Assembly: GCF_001514115.1 (NCBI RefSeq) | Contig: NZ_KQ948465.1 | Span: forward strand, 143,562-207,561 | Direction of reading: 5' to 3' | DNA: 64,000 nt | From: Streptomyces olivochromogenes | Lineage (GTDB): Bacteria > Actinomycetota > Actinomycetes > Streptomycetales > Streptomycetaceae | Part shown: in pieces, positions 1 to 8,635 of the stretch | Layout of the letters: each line of letters begins with the position of its first letter | Numbering within the stretch: the first letter of the stretch is position 1 | Position numbers and translations under genes: made by a program | Notes under the pieces: model-generated | The model's database searches: none | What the model was told of the DNA's origin: nothing | Seen by the model: only the letters and a program-made list of their open reading frames with translations

Positions 1-1120
1 GCTGGTCCCGGCGTCGCCGGTACCGCAGCCGGCAGGCGCGCACATGACGGTCGTACGCGTGGCTGGTGATCATCTCGGCCAGCGCCAACTGGCCGATGGA
101 CTCGGTGTGATGGTCGCTGTGCAGCTTCACGTCGGCCACCGCGTCGACCAGGTGCGGCGGCAACACCATCCAGCCGAGCCGCAGGGCGGGGCCGAGCGTC
201 TTGGACGCCGTACCCAGGTAGGCGACCTGCCCCGGTGCCATGCCCTGGAGGGCGCCGACGGGTTGCCGGTCGTAGCGGAACTCACCGTCGTAGTCGTCCT
301 CGACGATCAGTCCGCCGCGCGCGCGTGCCCAGTCGGTGAGCGCCCGTCGCCGCTCGGGGTGCAGGGTGACCCCGGTCGGGTACTGATGGGCGGGCGTGAC
401 GACGACCGCGTCCGCCGGTGAAGAAGCCAACTCCCCCGCACGGGCGCCGCGTTCGTCCACCTTCAGCGGCACCACCGTGCCTCCGGCCCGCCGCACCACA
501 TCCCGGTGGAACGGCAGCCCGGGGTCCTCCATCGCGACCACCCCGCCGTCCAGCACGCGCGTCAGAAGGGCGAGCCCCTGCACGTATCCCGAGGTGATCA
601 CGATCCGTTCGGGCGGCGCGATCACGCCCCTGGCCCGTCCCAGGTAGCCCGAGAGCGCCGTCCGCAGTTCGATCCGGCCGCGCGGGTCCCCGTAGTCGTA
701 CGCCAGGGAGGGCGCCGTCGCGATCGCGCGGCGCAGCGCCCGCAGCCACGCCGCCGCCGGGAACGTACCGACGTCCGGGCTGCCCGGCCGCAGATCGAAA
801 CGGGGCGCACGCGCGCGAGGAGCCCCGACGGCCTCCGACACGGCGTCCCCGGGAAGGACCGCGACCTCGGTTCCCGACCCCTGCCGGGCTGTCAGATACC
901 CCTCGGCGACCAGTTGGTCGTAGGCCCCCTTGGCCGTCCCGCGCGAGATGCCGAGTTCGGCCGCGAGCCGCCGGGTCGGGGGCAACCGTGTGCCCGGAGC
1001 GAGCCGTCCGTCGCGCACCGCGTCCCGTAGAGCCCGTTCGAGCCCGGTCCTGCGCCCCGCGGCCACGTCCGGCTCCAGATGCAGATCCACCCCGACACCG
1101 GACCAGAAGTCGTCGCCCAC
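1..1120 (-). CDS. MocR-type GntR/aminotransferase regulator (3' end outside window)
   Basis: The reverse strand reads a GntR winged-helix domain (about residues 15-75, with the ISRGTAKGAYDQLVAEGY recognition region) followed by a fold-type I PLP aminotransferase domain. The PLP lysine is in the YLGTASKT motif and an EDDYDGEFRY motif is visible. This order defines the MocR/PdxR regulators, which bind DNA with the wHTH and sense PLP or an amino compound with the aminotransferase-like domain. The start is GTG at 1118-1120 behind a G-rich run. 373 codons are present and the C-terminus lies beyond base 1. The gene diverges from nothing nearby and is read in the same direction as aminopeptidase P. 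The regulated pathway (often vitamin B6) cannot be read from this window. Confidence 0.85.
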   Translation of the reverse strand, partial: MGDDFWSGVGVDLHLEPDVAAGRRTGLERALRDAVRDGRLAPGTRLPPTRRLAAELGISRGTAKGAYDQLVAEGYLTARQGSGTEVAVLPGDAVSEAVGAPRARAPRFDLRPGSPDVGTFPAAAWLRALRRAIATAPSLAYDYGDPRGRIELRTALSGYLGRARGVIAPPERIVITSGYVQGLALLTRVLDGGVVAMEDPGLPFHRDVVRRAGGTVVPLKVDERGARAGELASSPADAVVVTPAHQYPTGVTLHPERRRALTDWARARGGLIVEDDYDGEFRYDRQPVGALQGMAPGQVAYLGTASKTLGPALRLGWMVLPPHLVDAVADVKLHSDHHTESIGQLALAEMITSHAYDRHVRACRLRYRRRRDQ

Positions 1121-1278
1121 TAATCCCCCCCCGTGAGTTCCCGCGCCCAAAGGGGCGCGGGGCCGTGACACCATGCGGCTCCGCCGCGTGGGCGCGACCA
1201 GCCACGACCTACCCGCAGACGAATGGCCGGGCACATTTCGTACCCGGCCATCAGCCCTACGTCAGCACTAGTCAGCGC

Positions 1279-2781
1279 TCAGCTCTTCAGCGCCGCCATC
1301 CACGCCTCGACCTCGTCGGAGCGACGCGGCAGCCCCGCCGACAGGTTCCGGTTGCCGTCCTCGGTCACCAGGATGTCGTCCTCGATGCGCACGCCGATGC
1401 CCCGGTACTCCTCGGGGACGGTCAGGTCGTCCGCCTGGAAGTACAGGCCGGGCTCGACGGTCAGGCACATGCCCGGCTCCAGCGTGCTGTCCACGTACGT
1501 CTCGGTCCGCGCGGCGGCGCAGTCGTGGACGTCCATGCCGAGCATGTGGCCGGTGCCGTGCAGGGTCCAGCGGCGCTGCAGGCCCAGCTCCAGGACGCGC
1601 TCGACCGGGCCCTCGACCAGACCCCACTCGACGAGCTTCTCGGCCAGCACGCGCTGCGCGGCGTCGTGGAAGTCGCGGTACTTGGCGCCGGGCTGCACGG
1701 CCGCGATACCGGCCTCCTGGGCCTCGTACACGGCGTCGTAGATCTTCTTCTGGATCTCGCTGTAGCGGCCGTTGACCGGCAGCGTGCGTGTGACGTCGGC
1801 GGTGTAGAGCGTGTGCGTCTCCACGCCCGCGTCGAGCAGCAGCAGGTCTCCGGAGCGCACGGGCCCGTCGTTGCGCACCCAGTGCAGCGTGCAGGCGTGC
1901 GGGCCGGCGGCGCAGATCGAGCCGTAGCCGATGTCGTTGCCCTCGACCCGGGCGCGCAGGAAGAAGGTGCCCTCGATGTAGCGCTCGCTGGTCGCCTCGG
2001 CCTTGTCCAGGACCTTCACGACGTCCTCGAAGCCGCGTGCCGTCGAGTCGACGGCCTTCTGCAGCTCACCGGCCTCGAAATCGTCCTTGATCAGCCGCGC
2101 CTCGGAGAGGAAGACCCGCAGCTCCTCGTCGCGCTCGGCGGTGACCTTGTCGGTCAGGGCCGCCTCGATGCCGGCGTCGTAGCCGCGCACGACCCGGACC
2201 GGGCCGGTGGCCTCACGCAGCTTGCCGGCCAGCTCCCGCACGTCGGAGGCGGGGATGCCGTACAGCTGTTCGGCCTCGGTGAGGGAGTGGCGGCGGCCGA
2301 CCCACAGCTCGCCCTGCCCGGACAGCCAGAACTCGCCGTTCTCGCGGTCGGAGCGCGGCAGCAGGTAGATCGTCGCCTTGTGGCCGCCGTTCACGTCCGC
2401 GGAGATGGTGGGCTCCAGGACCAGGACGCCGTCCTCGGTCAGGTTGCCGGTGAGGTACGCGTACTCGACCGAGGCGCGGAAGGGGTACTCCGTGTCGTTC
2501 GACCGGGTCTTCAGGTTGCCCGCCGGGATCACCAGGCGCTCGCCCGGGAAACGCGCGGAGAGCGCGGCGCGGCGGGCGGCGGTGTACTCGGCCTGCGCGA
2601 TCGGCGTGAGGCCGCGCAGCTCGGTGTCGGCCCATCCGGACTTCATGTTCTCGGCGAGCTCGTCGGACACGCCCGGATACAGGCCGTTCTTGCGCTGCTT
2701 GATCGGCTCTTCTTCGCCCGCTTCGTCAGCGGCATCGTCGAGCACGGCTTCCGGGGTCTCCGGGTTGAGCGCCTCCGACAC
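1279..2781 (-). CDS. pepP: Aminopeptidase P family protein (Xaa-Pro aminopeptidase)
   Basis: A 500-residue M24 metallopeptidase that removes an N-terminal residue preceding proline. An N-terminal AMP_N-type domain (about 60-200) precedes the pita-bread catalytic domain. The five metal ligands are recognisable in DAGVETHTLYTADVTR, HGTGHMLGMDVHD, LTVEPGLYF and RIEDDILVTEDG. The start was set at GTG 2781 because AGGAGG lies just upstream; an in-frame ATG at 2856 has no such site and would add an odd 25-residue tail. Length and start sequence match streptomycete PepP proteins. No signal peptide is seen, so it is probably cytoplasmic. Confidence 0.93.
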   Translation of the reverse strand: MSEALNPETPEAVLDDAADEAGEEEPIKQRKNGLYPGVSDELAENMKSGWADTELRGLTPIAQAEYTAARRAALSARFPGERLVIPAGNLKTRSNDTEYPFRASVEYAYLTGNLTEDGVLVLEPTISADVNGGHKATIYLLPRSDRENGEFWLSGQGELWVGRRHSLTEAEQLYGIPASDVRELAGKLREATGPVRVVRGYDAGIEAALTDKVTAERDEELRVFLSEARLIKDDFEAGELQKAVDSTARGFEDVVKVLDKAEATSERYIEGTFFLRARVEGNDIGYGSICAAGPHACTLHWVRNDGPVRSGDLLLLDAGVETHTLYTADVTRTLPVNGRYSEIQKKIYDAVYEAQEAGIAAVQPGAKYRDFHDAAQRVLAEKLVEWGLVEGPVERVLELGLQRRWTLHGTGHMLGMDVHDCAAARTETYVDSTLEPGMCLTVEPGLYFQADDLTVPEEYRGIGVRIEDDILVTEDGNRNLSAGLPRRSDEVEAWMAALKS

Positions 2782-3004
2782 GGTCTGCCTCCTAGATACG
2801 ACTCTGGACCTTCCCCCCAGCTCTCCGCTGTGCTCGAGCAGGGGGACACCCATCATCGTACGGTCGTACAGAAGCGAGCCCAGGGCCGGAAGTCCTGTTA
2901 CGCGCAGAACTCAGCGCGACGGCCCCAGGACCGCGCTCGAAGTGCGGACCGCACTCGAAGCGTGGACCTCGCTCGAAGCATGGGCCTCACTCGAAGTGCG
3001 GACC

Positions 3005-4543
3005 TCACTCGAAGCGCGCCGCCAGGAGTACGACGTCCTCCGCGCTGTCCGCCTCGTCCAGCCCGTCCGGCAGCACGGACCGCAGAACATGGTCGGCGAG
3101 CGCGCCGGGATCCTCACGCAGCGTCCTGGGGACGCTGGCGGCCGCCGCGTGCAGGCGGGCGAAGGCGCGGTCCATGGGGTCGCCGGTGCGGTGCAGCAGG
3201 CCGTCGGTGTAGAGCAGCACGGTCTCGCCCGGCTCGGCCGTCAGTTCGACACTGGGCGCCTCCCAGCAGGCGAGCATGCCCAGGGGCGCGGACAGGGAGG
3301 TCTCCACGAACTCGGTGCGCCGCGCGCCGATCACCAGCGGCGGGCTGTGTCCGGCCCCGGCGAGCGTGATCTTGCGCAGGGCGGGTTCGCAGTACGCGAA
3401 GAGGGCGGTCGCGGAGCGGGCGGGCTCGGTCAGACGCAGCAGCAGCTCGAGGTCGGACAGGACGGCGACGGGGTCCTCGCCCTCCATCACGGCGTACGCC
3501 CGCAGCGAGGCCCTCAGCCGGCCCATGGCGGCGACCGCGCTGGGCCCCGCCCCGGTGACGGAGCCGACCGCGAGGCCGAGCGCGGCGTCGGGCAGCGGCA
3601 GCGCGTCGTACCAGTCGCCGCCGCCGCGCGGGCCCGTGCGATGCCGGGCGGCGAGCTGGACACCGGGGACCCGGGGCAGCCGCGGCGGAAGCAGCTCCTG
3701 GGAGATCGTCTTCATGCACGCGCGTGTGCGGTCCAGTTCCAGCAGCCGTGCCAGGTGTTCGGTCGCGTAGCGGGCGTAGAGGCCGACGAGGTGGCGCTGA
3801 CGCTCCACCGGTTCGGCGGGTTCGTCGTAGAGCCATACGGCGGCGCCCAGCCGGCCCGCCGCCTTGGTGGACAGGGGCAGTGCGTAGCTCGCGGCATAGC
3901 CGAGCCGGGCGGCCACCTCGCGGTGGCGGGGGTCGAGCCCGTCCTCGGAGAGGAGGTCGGGCTGGGAGATCTCGCCCTCGCCGCCGGGCAGTCCGTCCAG
4001 GATCCTGCCGTACGACATGGCGCTGCGCGGGACGGTCTCGATGTGGCCGAGGTCGGCGCGGGCGAGGCCCAGGCCGATGGTGGTGTCAGGGCCGAGTCCG
4101 TCGCCCGGTTCCATGACGACGAGACCGCGCCGGGCACCCACGAGGGCGGCTCCGGCGCGCAGCAGCTCCTGCAGCGCGTCGTTCAGTGTCGCGGTGCGCA
4201 CCAGGCGCTCGGTGAGTTCGTGGAGGGTGGTGAGGTCGGACACCCAGCCGGCGAGCCGATCTTGGAGAACGGCTCCGGGGCCGGTGGACGAGGTGGCCGA
4301 GGAGGAGCCCGTGACGGAGGTCGTCGGCGCGACAGTGTGTGCGGGCGCGGGAACCGTTGAATCGATTCCGGCCACTTTCGGAACGTGAGGGGCGTTCATG
4401 GCGTCCGGCTTTCCGACCGGTGCGTATTGCTCAATAGCATCGCAAACCCCCATGTCGTTCTGCGCCGCTAGCAGTGTCTCCACATGTACACGCACTCGTG
4501 AGGGGATGTCCAGCATTGTCCTGCTGGGATTCCTGGTGTCCAT
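3005..4543 (-). CDS. GAF domain / SpoIIE-type PP2C phosphatase-like protein
   Basis: A 512-residue cytoplasmic protein. Residues 1-95 are low-complexity, about 105-270 form a GAF-like sensor domain, and about 290-512 form a SpoIIE PP2C domain. Streptomyces carry many such proteins, which usually dephosphorylate anti-anti-sigma factors. The metal-site motifs are GGDWYD (Asp310), LLYTDG (Asp447) and EDVVLL (Asp503). The usual G-D-V-x-G-H-G block reads GSVTGAG here, so one metal ligand is Ser328 and the His is also lost. Activity may therefore be reduced or absent. The start at 4543 follows GAGGGTCTC; the longer reading frame to 4642 has no ribosome site. Confidence 0.85.
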   Translation of the reverse strand: MDTRNPSRTMLDIPSRVRVHVETLLAAQNDMGVCDAIEQYAPVGKPDAMNAPHVPKVAGIDSTVPAPAHTVAPTTSVTGSSSATSSTGPGAVLQDRLAGWVSDLTTLHELTERLVRTATLNDALQELLRAGAALVGARRGLVVMEPGDGLGPDTTIGLGLARADLGHIETVPRSAMSYGRILDGLPGGEGEISQPDLLSEDGLDPRHREVAARLGYAASYALPLSTKAAGRLGAAVWLYDEPAEPVERQRHLVGLYARYATEHLARLLELDRTRACMKTISQELLPPRLPRVPGVQLAARHRTGPRGGGDWYDALPLPDAALGLAVGSVTGAGPSAVAAMGRLRASLRAYAVMEGEDPVAVLSDLELLLRLTEPARSATALFAYCEPALRKITLAGAGHSPPLVIGARRTEFVETSLSAPLGMLACWEAPSVELTAEPGETVLLYTDGLLHRTGDPMDRAFARLHAAAASVPRTLREDPGALADHVLRSVLPDGLDEADSAEDVVLLAARFE

Positions 4544-4997
4544 GAGACCCTCGGTAACCCTTGCGGGAAACCAAAGTTGGCTTAAAACTGACTCGGGTAA
4601 CGGGTTATTGAGGTCGACTGGCCTCGTTCGACGGAGCGTCACAGCGGTCGTGATGGGTACGTACTCGGTGAAGGCCAGGGGTGGTTGGGATCCGCCCGGA
4701 ACCTGGCGACGGACCCGGGCGTCTTAACCACCGACGACCGTGCCCCATCCTCCCGTGGCGGAGGCGGCAAGAAACAGCGGGACGGCAAAACGCCAGGCGC
4801 CGCCACCCCACGCCATGCCCATGCTTTAGACAGACGCAGTATGGACGCGGACGCAGCCAATGCTCGGCCCAGATGGGTTCCCCTTGCCGTGCGCAGGGGT
4901 GTGATGCGCCAGCAGGTACGCACAGTGAAGTGATCGACACATGACGTGATGTGATCCACGGTGTTGCCAGGCGTGCAACGGAAAGGAACGAGCGCTC
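4544..4997. other. Divergent intergenic region
   Basis: This 454-bp stretch separates the divergent phosphatase-like and prim-pol-like genes and must hold both promoters. It is less GC-rich near 4560-4610 and 4890-4990. Short open frames occur on both strands, but none has streptomycete codon bias plus a ribosome site. No RNA structure or tRNA was recognised. Confidence 0.5.
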
Positions 4998-5663
4998 ATG
5001 CGCGAGATCCTCGGAAGGCGACGCAGGCTCCTGTCCAGGCGAAACGACGGCAGGCCTGAGATGCTCAGCGCGGCCCTGACCTTCGCGACCGATTGGCAGT
5101 GGCCCGTGCTCCCGGGTGTGGCACCGGACCCGCAGGGGCGTGCCCGCTGCGGGTGCCCGGACCCGGAGTGCACGGTGCCCGGTGCTCACCCCTTCGACCC
5201 CGGCCTCCTCGCGGCCACCACCGACGAGCGCATGGTGCGCTGGTGGTGGACCAACCGGCCGTCCGCACCCATCGTGCTGGCCACCGGAGGCAGGGCCCCC
5301 TGCGCGGTGAGCCTGCCCGCCCTCGCGGCGGCCCGCGCGCTCGACGCGCTCGACCGCACGGGCATGCGCCTCGGCCCGGTCGTCGCGGCGCCCACGCGCT
5401 GGGCGATCCTCGTCGCGCCCTACTCCATGGAGCAGCTCGGCGAGCTCCTCTACGCCAAGGACTTCGTGCCGGGGTCCCTGCGCTTCCACGGCGAGGGCGG
5501 CTACATCGCGCTGCCCCCGTCCGAGACCGGCCAGGGCCAGATCCGCTGGGAGCGCGCACCACTGCCCGGCTCGGCCGCGCCCTGGGTGCCCGATGTGGAG
5601 GCCGTGGTGGACGCGGTGGTGGAGGCGCTCACTCGTACGGGTGTGAGCGCGCCCGAGTTGTAG
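4998..5663 (+). CDS. Prim-pol-like protein (bifunctional DNA primase/polymerase N-terminal family), probably inactive
   Basis: A 221-residue protein that follows the layout of the Prim-Pol family: LTFATDWQWPVLPG at the start, a Cys/His segment (CGCPDPECTVPGAHP) near residues 50-65, then the core. The catalytic D-x-D strand and the s-x-H motif of active members are not visible; the equivalent places read CAVSLPA and APTRWAILVAPYS. The protein therefore looks like a conserved non-catalytic paralogue. The start ATG follows GAAAGGAACG. The gene stands alone after a divergent region. Compare the second prim-pol gene at 19883-20803, which keeps the motifs. The cellular role is unknown. Confidence 0.7.
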   Translation: MREILGRRRRLLSRRNDGRPEMLSAALTFATDWQWPVLPGVAPDPQGRARCGCPDPECTVPGAHPFDPGLLAATTDERMVRWWWTNRPSAPIVLATGGRAPCAVSLPALAAARALDALDRTGMRLGPVVAAPTRWAILVAPYSMEQLGELLYAKDFVPGSLRFHGEGGYIALPPSETGQGQIRWERAPLPGSAAPWVPDVEAVVDAVVEALTRTGVSAPEL

Positions 5664-5706
5664 GGTGCCCGGCGCGCGGTGAGCCGCGCGCCCACCCGCG
5701 CTCGTT

Positions 5707-6348
5707 ATGTTCCGCACTATGCAGCGTCATTCCGGGGGACACAGAGCCCCATCGTCTCCACGTTCCGGGCCGGACCTCCAGAGGGTCCGCCTGGTGGCGC
5801 TGGCGGGCCTCGTGGTGTTCACGGTCGCCCTGCCACTGACCGTGGCCTCCGCGGGACCCGTCGGTGACGGGAGCTCCGAGGCCGTACGCGCGTCCCGGAG
5901 GGTCGACGACAAGGGAACGGTGGCCCCCGCCGCGCCCCGTTCCGCTTCCGCGACCCCTCTCGCTTCCGCGCCCGTGCCACGGCTTCTGGGCCTCGGCCGG
6001 GCCACCGCCGCCCGTTGCGGGCCCGAGCTCTCCTCCTCCGACGGCATCGAGGCTCAGACCTGTGTCATGACGCAGGGGGAGGACACCTGGGCGCGCACCT
6101 ACTACCGCAACGCGACCGGTGACGAGCTGAACTCCGCCCTGAGCCTCATGGGCCCCGGTGGCCGCACCGTGGAGATGAACTGCGTGGTGGGTGCCGAGGA
6201 CGACCCGGGGGTGTGCGAGACGCCCAGAGGGCGTACGGCGGGGGGTGTGGGGGCGTACACGGCGGTCGCCGAGTTCGCGAGGAGCGCCGGGAGCGGGCCG
6301 ATGCTGCTGCGGTCGGGAAGCGAGGCGGAGAGCGCCTCGGGGGAGTGA
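5707..6348 (+). CDS. Putative secreted or membrane-anchored protein of unknown function
   Basis: 213 residues. A hydrophobic segment at about 27-49 (LVALAGLVVFTVALPLTVASA) looks like a signal peptide or N-terminal anchor. It is followed by an Ala/Pro/Ser-rich linker and a globular part with three cysteines, in ARCGPE, QTCVMT and NCVVG, plus a further Cys in GVCETP; these could form two disulfides outside the cell. No family was recognised. Start codons at 5707 and 5719 are both possible and neither has a strong ribosome site. The gene lies 43 bp after the prim-pol-like gene on the same strand. Confidence 0.65.
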   Translation: MFRTMQRHSGGHRAPSSPRSGPDLQRVRLVALAGLVVFTVALPLTVASAGPVGDGSSEAVRASRRVDDKGTVAPAAPRSASATPLASAPVPRLLGLGRATAARCGPELSSSDGIEAQTCVMTQGEDTWARTYYRNATGDELNSALSLMGPGGRTVEMNCVVGAEDDPGVCETPRGRTAGGVGAYTAVAEFARSAGSGPMLLRSGSEAESASGE

Positions 6349-6654
6349 TCCCGAGAGCACCTCGGGAAGTGGCTCATAGAGCGGCCCGAAGAGCGTCTCG
6401 GGGAGCAACTCGGCCCCGTAGCAAGGCGGTTGGCGCCGCAGGAAAATCCGTACATGGAAAGACCCGGTTGCTGGCGACGGGGGATGCACCAGCAACCGGG
6501 CTACTCGAACGGTAACAAGAGATCGGCGGTTCGCAAATTCGATCTCGGCTATTCGGACACGGATTTACCTGTCACCGCCGGGAGTTGTGACGGGAGTCAC
6601 CTGTTCCGTGAAGCGCCGACCAGCTGACCGGTCGGTCAGTGCCCCGGCTGTGTG
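6349..6654. other. Convergent intergenic region with perfect hairpin and palindrome
   Basis: 306 bp between convergent genes. It holds a 12-bp perfect stem (6463-6474 with 6489-6500, 14-nt loop), whose minus-strand 3' side runs into TCTTTCC and so resembles a terminator for the DUF5926 gene. Near 6624-6639 there is a CTGACC/GGTCAG inverted repeat. A short plus frame (6430-6627) overlaps the hairpin and is not convincing as a gene. Confidence 0.45.
6463..6500 (-). terminator. Perfect 12-bp stem-loop
   Basis: CCCGGTTGCTGG pairs exactly with CCAGCAACCGGG across a 14-nt loop. It sits between convergent genes, about 155 nt past the stop of the minus-strand DUF5926 gene, with a pyrimidine run on that strand. 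Confidence 0.5.
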
Positions 6655-7620
6655 TCAGCTGAGCGTGACCTGTCGGTTCGTGAGGCCGCCGCGTGCCCGC
6701 CGCTCGTCCGGGGTGAGCGGTGCGTCCGAGGCCAGGGCGGTCGCGAGGCGCTCGGCGAACTCGGTCGCCGGCTTTTCCACATCGTCGGCCGTGACGCCCG
6801 TCGGCAGGTCCCAGACCGGCACCGTGAGCCCGTGCGCGCGGAAGGAACCGACCAGCCGCGTGCCCTCGCCGAGGCTCGAGCGACCGGCCGCGTGCAGCCG
6901 CGCGAGGGCGTCCAGAAGCTGCTCCTCGGGGTACGGCATCACCCAGCGCAGGTGGTTCTTGTCGGGGGTCTCGCACCAGTACGCCGCGTCCACGCCGGAG
7001 AGCTTCACGGTCGGGATCGCCGCCGCGTTGGCCCGCTCCAGGGAGGCGGTGACCTCCGGCGTCGAGTGCTCCGCGTCCGGGACCCAGAACTCGAAGCCCG
7101 TGTGCACAACTGGCTCGAACGTGCCTTCGGGGTCGAGCAGTTCCTGCAGTCGCGGGCCGTCGGCCGGGGCGCGGCGGCCCTGGATCGGGGTGCCGGGCTG
7201 GGCCGTGAGCGCGCGCTGGAGGGTGTCGGCGAGGTCGCGGCTGATGTCGCCGGACGCCGTGTCGTTCTGCAGGCCGATCAGGACCGAGCCGTCGTCGCGG
7301 CGCAGCGCGGGCCAGGCCATCGGCAGGACGGTGGCGAGCGTCACCGAGGGAACTCCCTCGGGCAGGCTCTCCTTGAGCTTCAGCTCGACCGTGGCGGCGG
7401 GCACCAGCTCGCGCAGCGCGATCCAGTCGCCCTCGCTCGGCAGGCCCTCGAAGGGGCGCTGGACCAGCTCCGTCACCGCGTGTGCGGCCGCCCGGCCGTG
7501 GCAGGCCTTGTAGCGGCGGCCGCTGCCGCAGGGGCAGGGCTCGCGAGCGCCGACTACCGGGATCTCCCCGTCCTTGAGCTGAGGCTGCTTGGCCTTCGTC
7601 TGGGGTCGCTTCTTGGCCAT
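6655..7620 (-). CDS. DUF5926 family protein with N-terminal SEC-C zinc motif
   Basis: A 321-residue cytoplasmic protein. Residues 1-20 are Lys-rich (MAKKRPQTKAKQPQ). The sequence REPCPCGSGRRYKACHG at about 25-41 is a SEC-C motif, which binds zinc through C-x-C-x8-C-H and resembles the SecA C-terminal tail. The remainder matches the streptomycete DUF5926 family, with no further motif of known function. The start is ATG 7620, chosen because homologues begin MAKKRPQ and GGGAG lies upstream; the frame to 7704 is an unsupported extension. Confidence 0.85.
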   Translation of the reverse strand: MAKKRPQTKAKQPQLKDGEIPVVGAREPCPCGSGRRYKACHGRAAAHAVTELVQRPFEGLPSEGDWIALRELVPAATVELKLKESLPEGVPSVTLATVLPMAWPALRRDDGSVLIGLQNDTASGDISRDLADTLQRALTAQPGTPIQGRRAPADGPRLQELLDPEGTFEPVVHTGFEFWVPDAEHSTPEVTASLERANAAAIPTVKLSGVDAAYWCETPDKNHLRWVMPYPEEQLLDALARLHAAGRSSLGEGTRLVGSFRAHGLTVPVWDLPTGVTADDVEKPATEFAERLATALASDAPLTPDERRARGGLTNRQVTLS

Positions 7621-7859
7621 CGTGGGTGTCTCCCGATCACGGCTCGTCTCGTACTGGCGCGAGCCTAGCCGCTCGTACGTCGGCCGATGGGACCCTGTGG
7701 ACAACGCACCGAGTCGTCCCGGAACCGGACCTTCCGTCCGGGGTTCCCGCCCGCGGTTTCCGCCTCGTCCCGCCCTGTCCCGTCCTGGCGGTCCCGCCCT
7801 GTCCCGACTCGGCCATCCCGCTCTGTCCCGTCCTGGCGTCCTGGCCTCTCCCGCCCTGG
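7621..7859. repeat. Short degenerate GTCCCGCCCTG repeats
   Basis: Between 7750 and 7856 the plus strand repeats variants of TCCCGTCCTGGC and GTCCCGCCCTGTCCC five or six times. This lies between two minus-strand genes, DUF5926 and the ATP-binding protein. No gene is seen here. It looks like a local slippage-type repeat. Confidence 0.5.
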
Positions 7860-8498
7860 TCAGTCCAAGTCGTCGAAGGCGTCCGCGAAGTCCAGCCCCG
7901 GCAGCCCCGTCACAGCCGGTGACGCGACGCGCGTAGCGAAGTCGTCACGCCGACGTGCGGCGGTCGTGTCCGTCACGTCGTCCTGGACGACGACCCACAC
8001 GGTGACCTCTCCGCGGGTGTCGTCCCGTACGCCCCAGTCCTTGGCCAGCGCCGTGATGATGTTCAGGCCGCGGCCGCCATGGGCGGTGACCGAGGGCGTG
8101 GCGGGAACCGGGCGGGTCGGACCACCGCCGTCCGTCACCTCGACGGTGAGCCTCCCGGAGGCGTCGACGCGCCACGCGGCCCGGACGTCGCCGTCCCCGG
8201 CGAGGGCGTCGCCGAGGGGCCTGCCGTGCCGGCACGCATTGCTCAAAAGTTCGGAAAGGATCAGTACGGCGTCGTCGATGACCGATTCCGTCACTCCACC
8301 GGTACGCAGTTGGTCGCGCATCCGATGTCTTGCTTTCCCCACGCCCGCAGGGCCATGGGGAACGGCCATGCTCGACGACGTGGGCACCTCCTGTGCCACC
8401 ACCAACGCCACCCCCGAGACCTCCTTTGCCCCACGCCACGGTGTGGATGCCCCCTTGAACTGGACCGGAAACCGGCCAATCCACGTCTGCTGACGCAC
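7860..8498 (-). CDS. ATP-binding protein, anti-sigma regulatory factor type (HATPase_c)
   Basis: A 212-residue GHKL ATPase of the RsbW/SpoIIAB-like group that is very numerous in Streptomyces and usually phosphorylates or sequesters partners of SigB-type sigma factors. The N box is LSELLSNACRHGRP, the G1 box is VEVTDGGGP and the G2 segment is GGRGLNIITAL. The N-terminal 50 residues precede the ATPase fold and are conserved in streptomycetes. The GTG start at 8498 lacks a strong ribosome site, so a slightly later start is possible. No sigma factor is adjacent. The partner cannot be named from this context. Confidence 0.83.
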   Translation of the reverse strand: MRQQTWIGRFPVQFKGASTPWRGAKEVSGVALVVAQEVPTSSSMAVPHGPAGVGKARHRMRDQLRTGGVTESVIDDAVLILSELLSNACRHGRPLGDALAGDGDVRAAWRVDASGRLTVEVTDGGGPTRPVPATPSVTAHGGRGLNIITALAKDWGVRDDTRGEVTVWVVVQDDVTDTTAARRRDDFATRVASPAVTGLPGLDFADAFDDLD

Positions 8499-8635
8499 TC
8501 GTAACGATCGAACACGGAACGAACGCGCCGGTGCACTCCCTGTAATCGTGTGGCTGGATTTCGACGGTGATTGACGTGGTCCGACGGTCGTCGCCGGCGC
8601 TTCGAGCGGTGGTTTCCGGACGACGAGCCGCGAGG

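Noticed and set aside
988..3369. 793-codon plus-strand open frame over aminopeptidase P
   Set aside because: It is antisense to a complete M24 peptidase and lacks any domain.
4639..4959. 106-codon minus-strand frame in the spacer after 4543
   Set aside because: It has no ribosome site, atypical codon use and no similarity to a known family.
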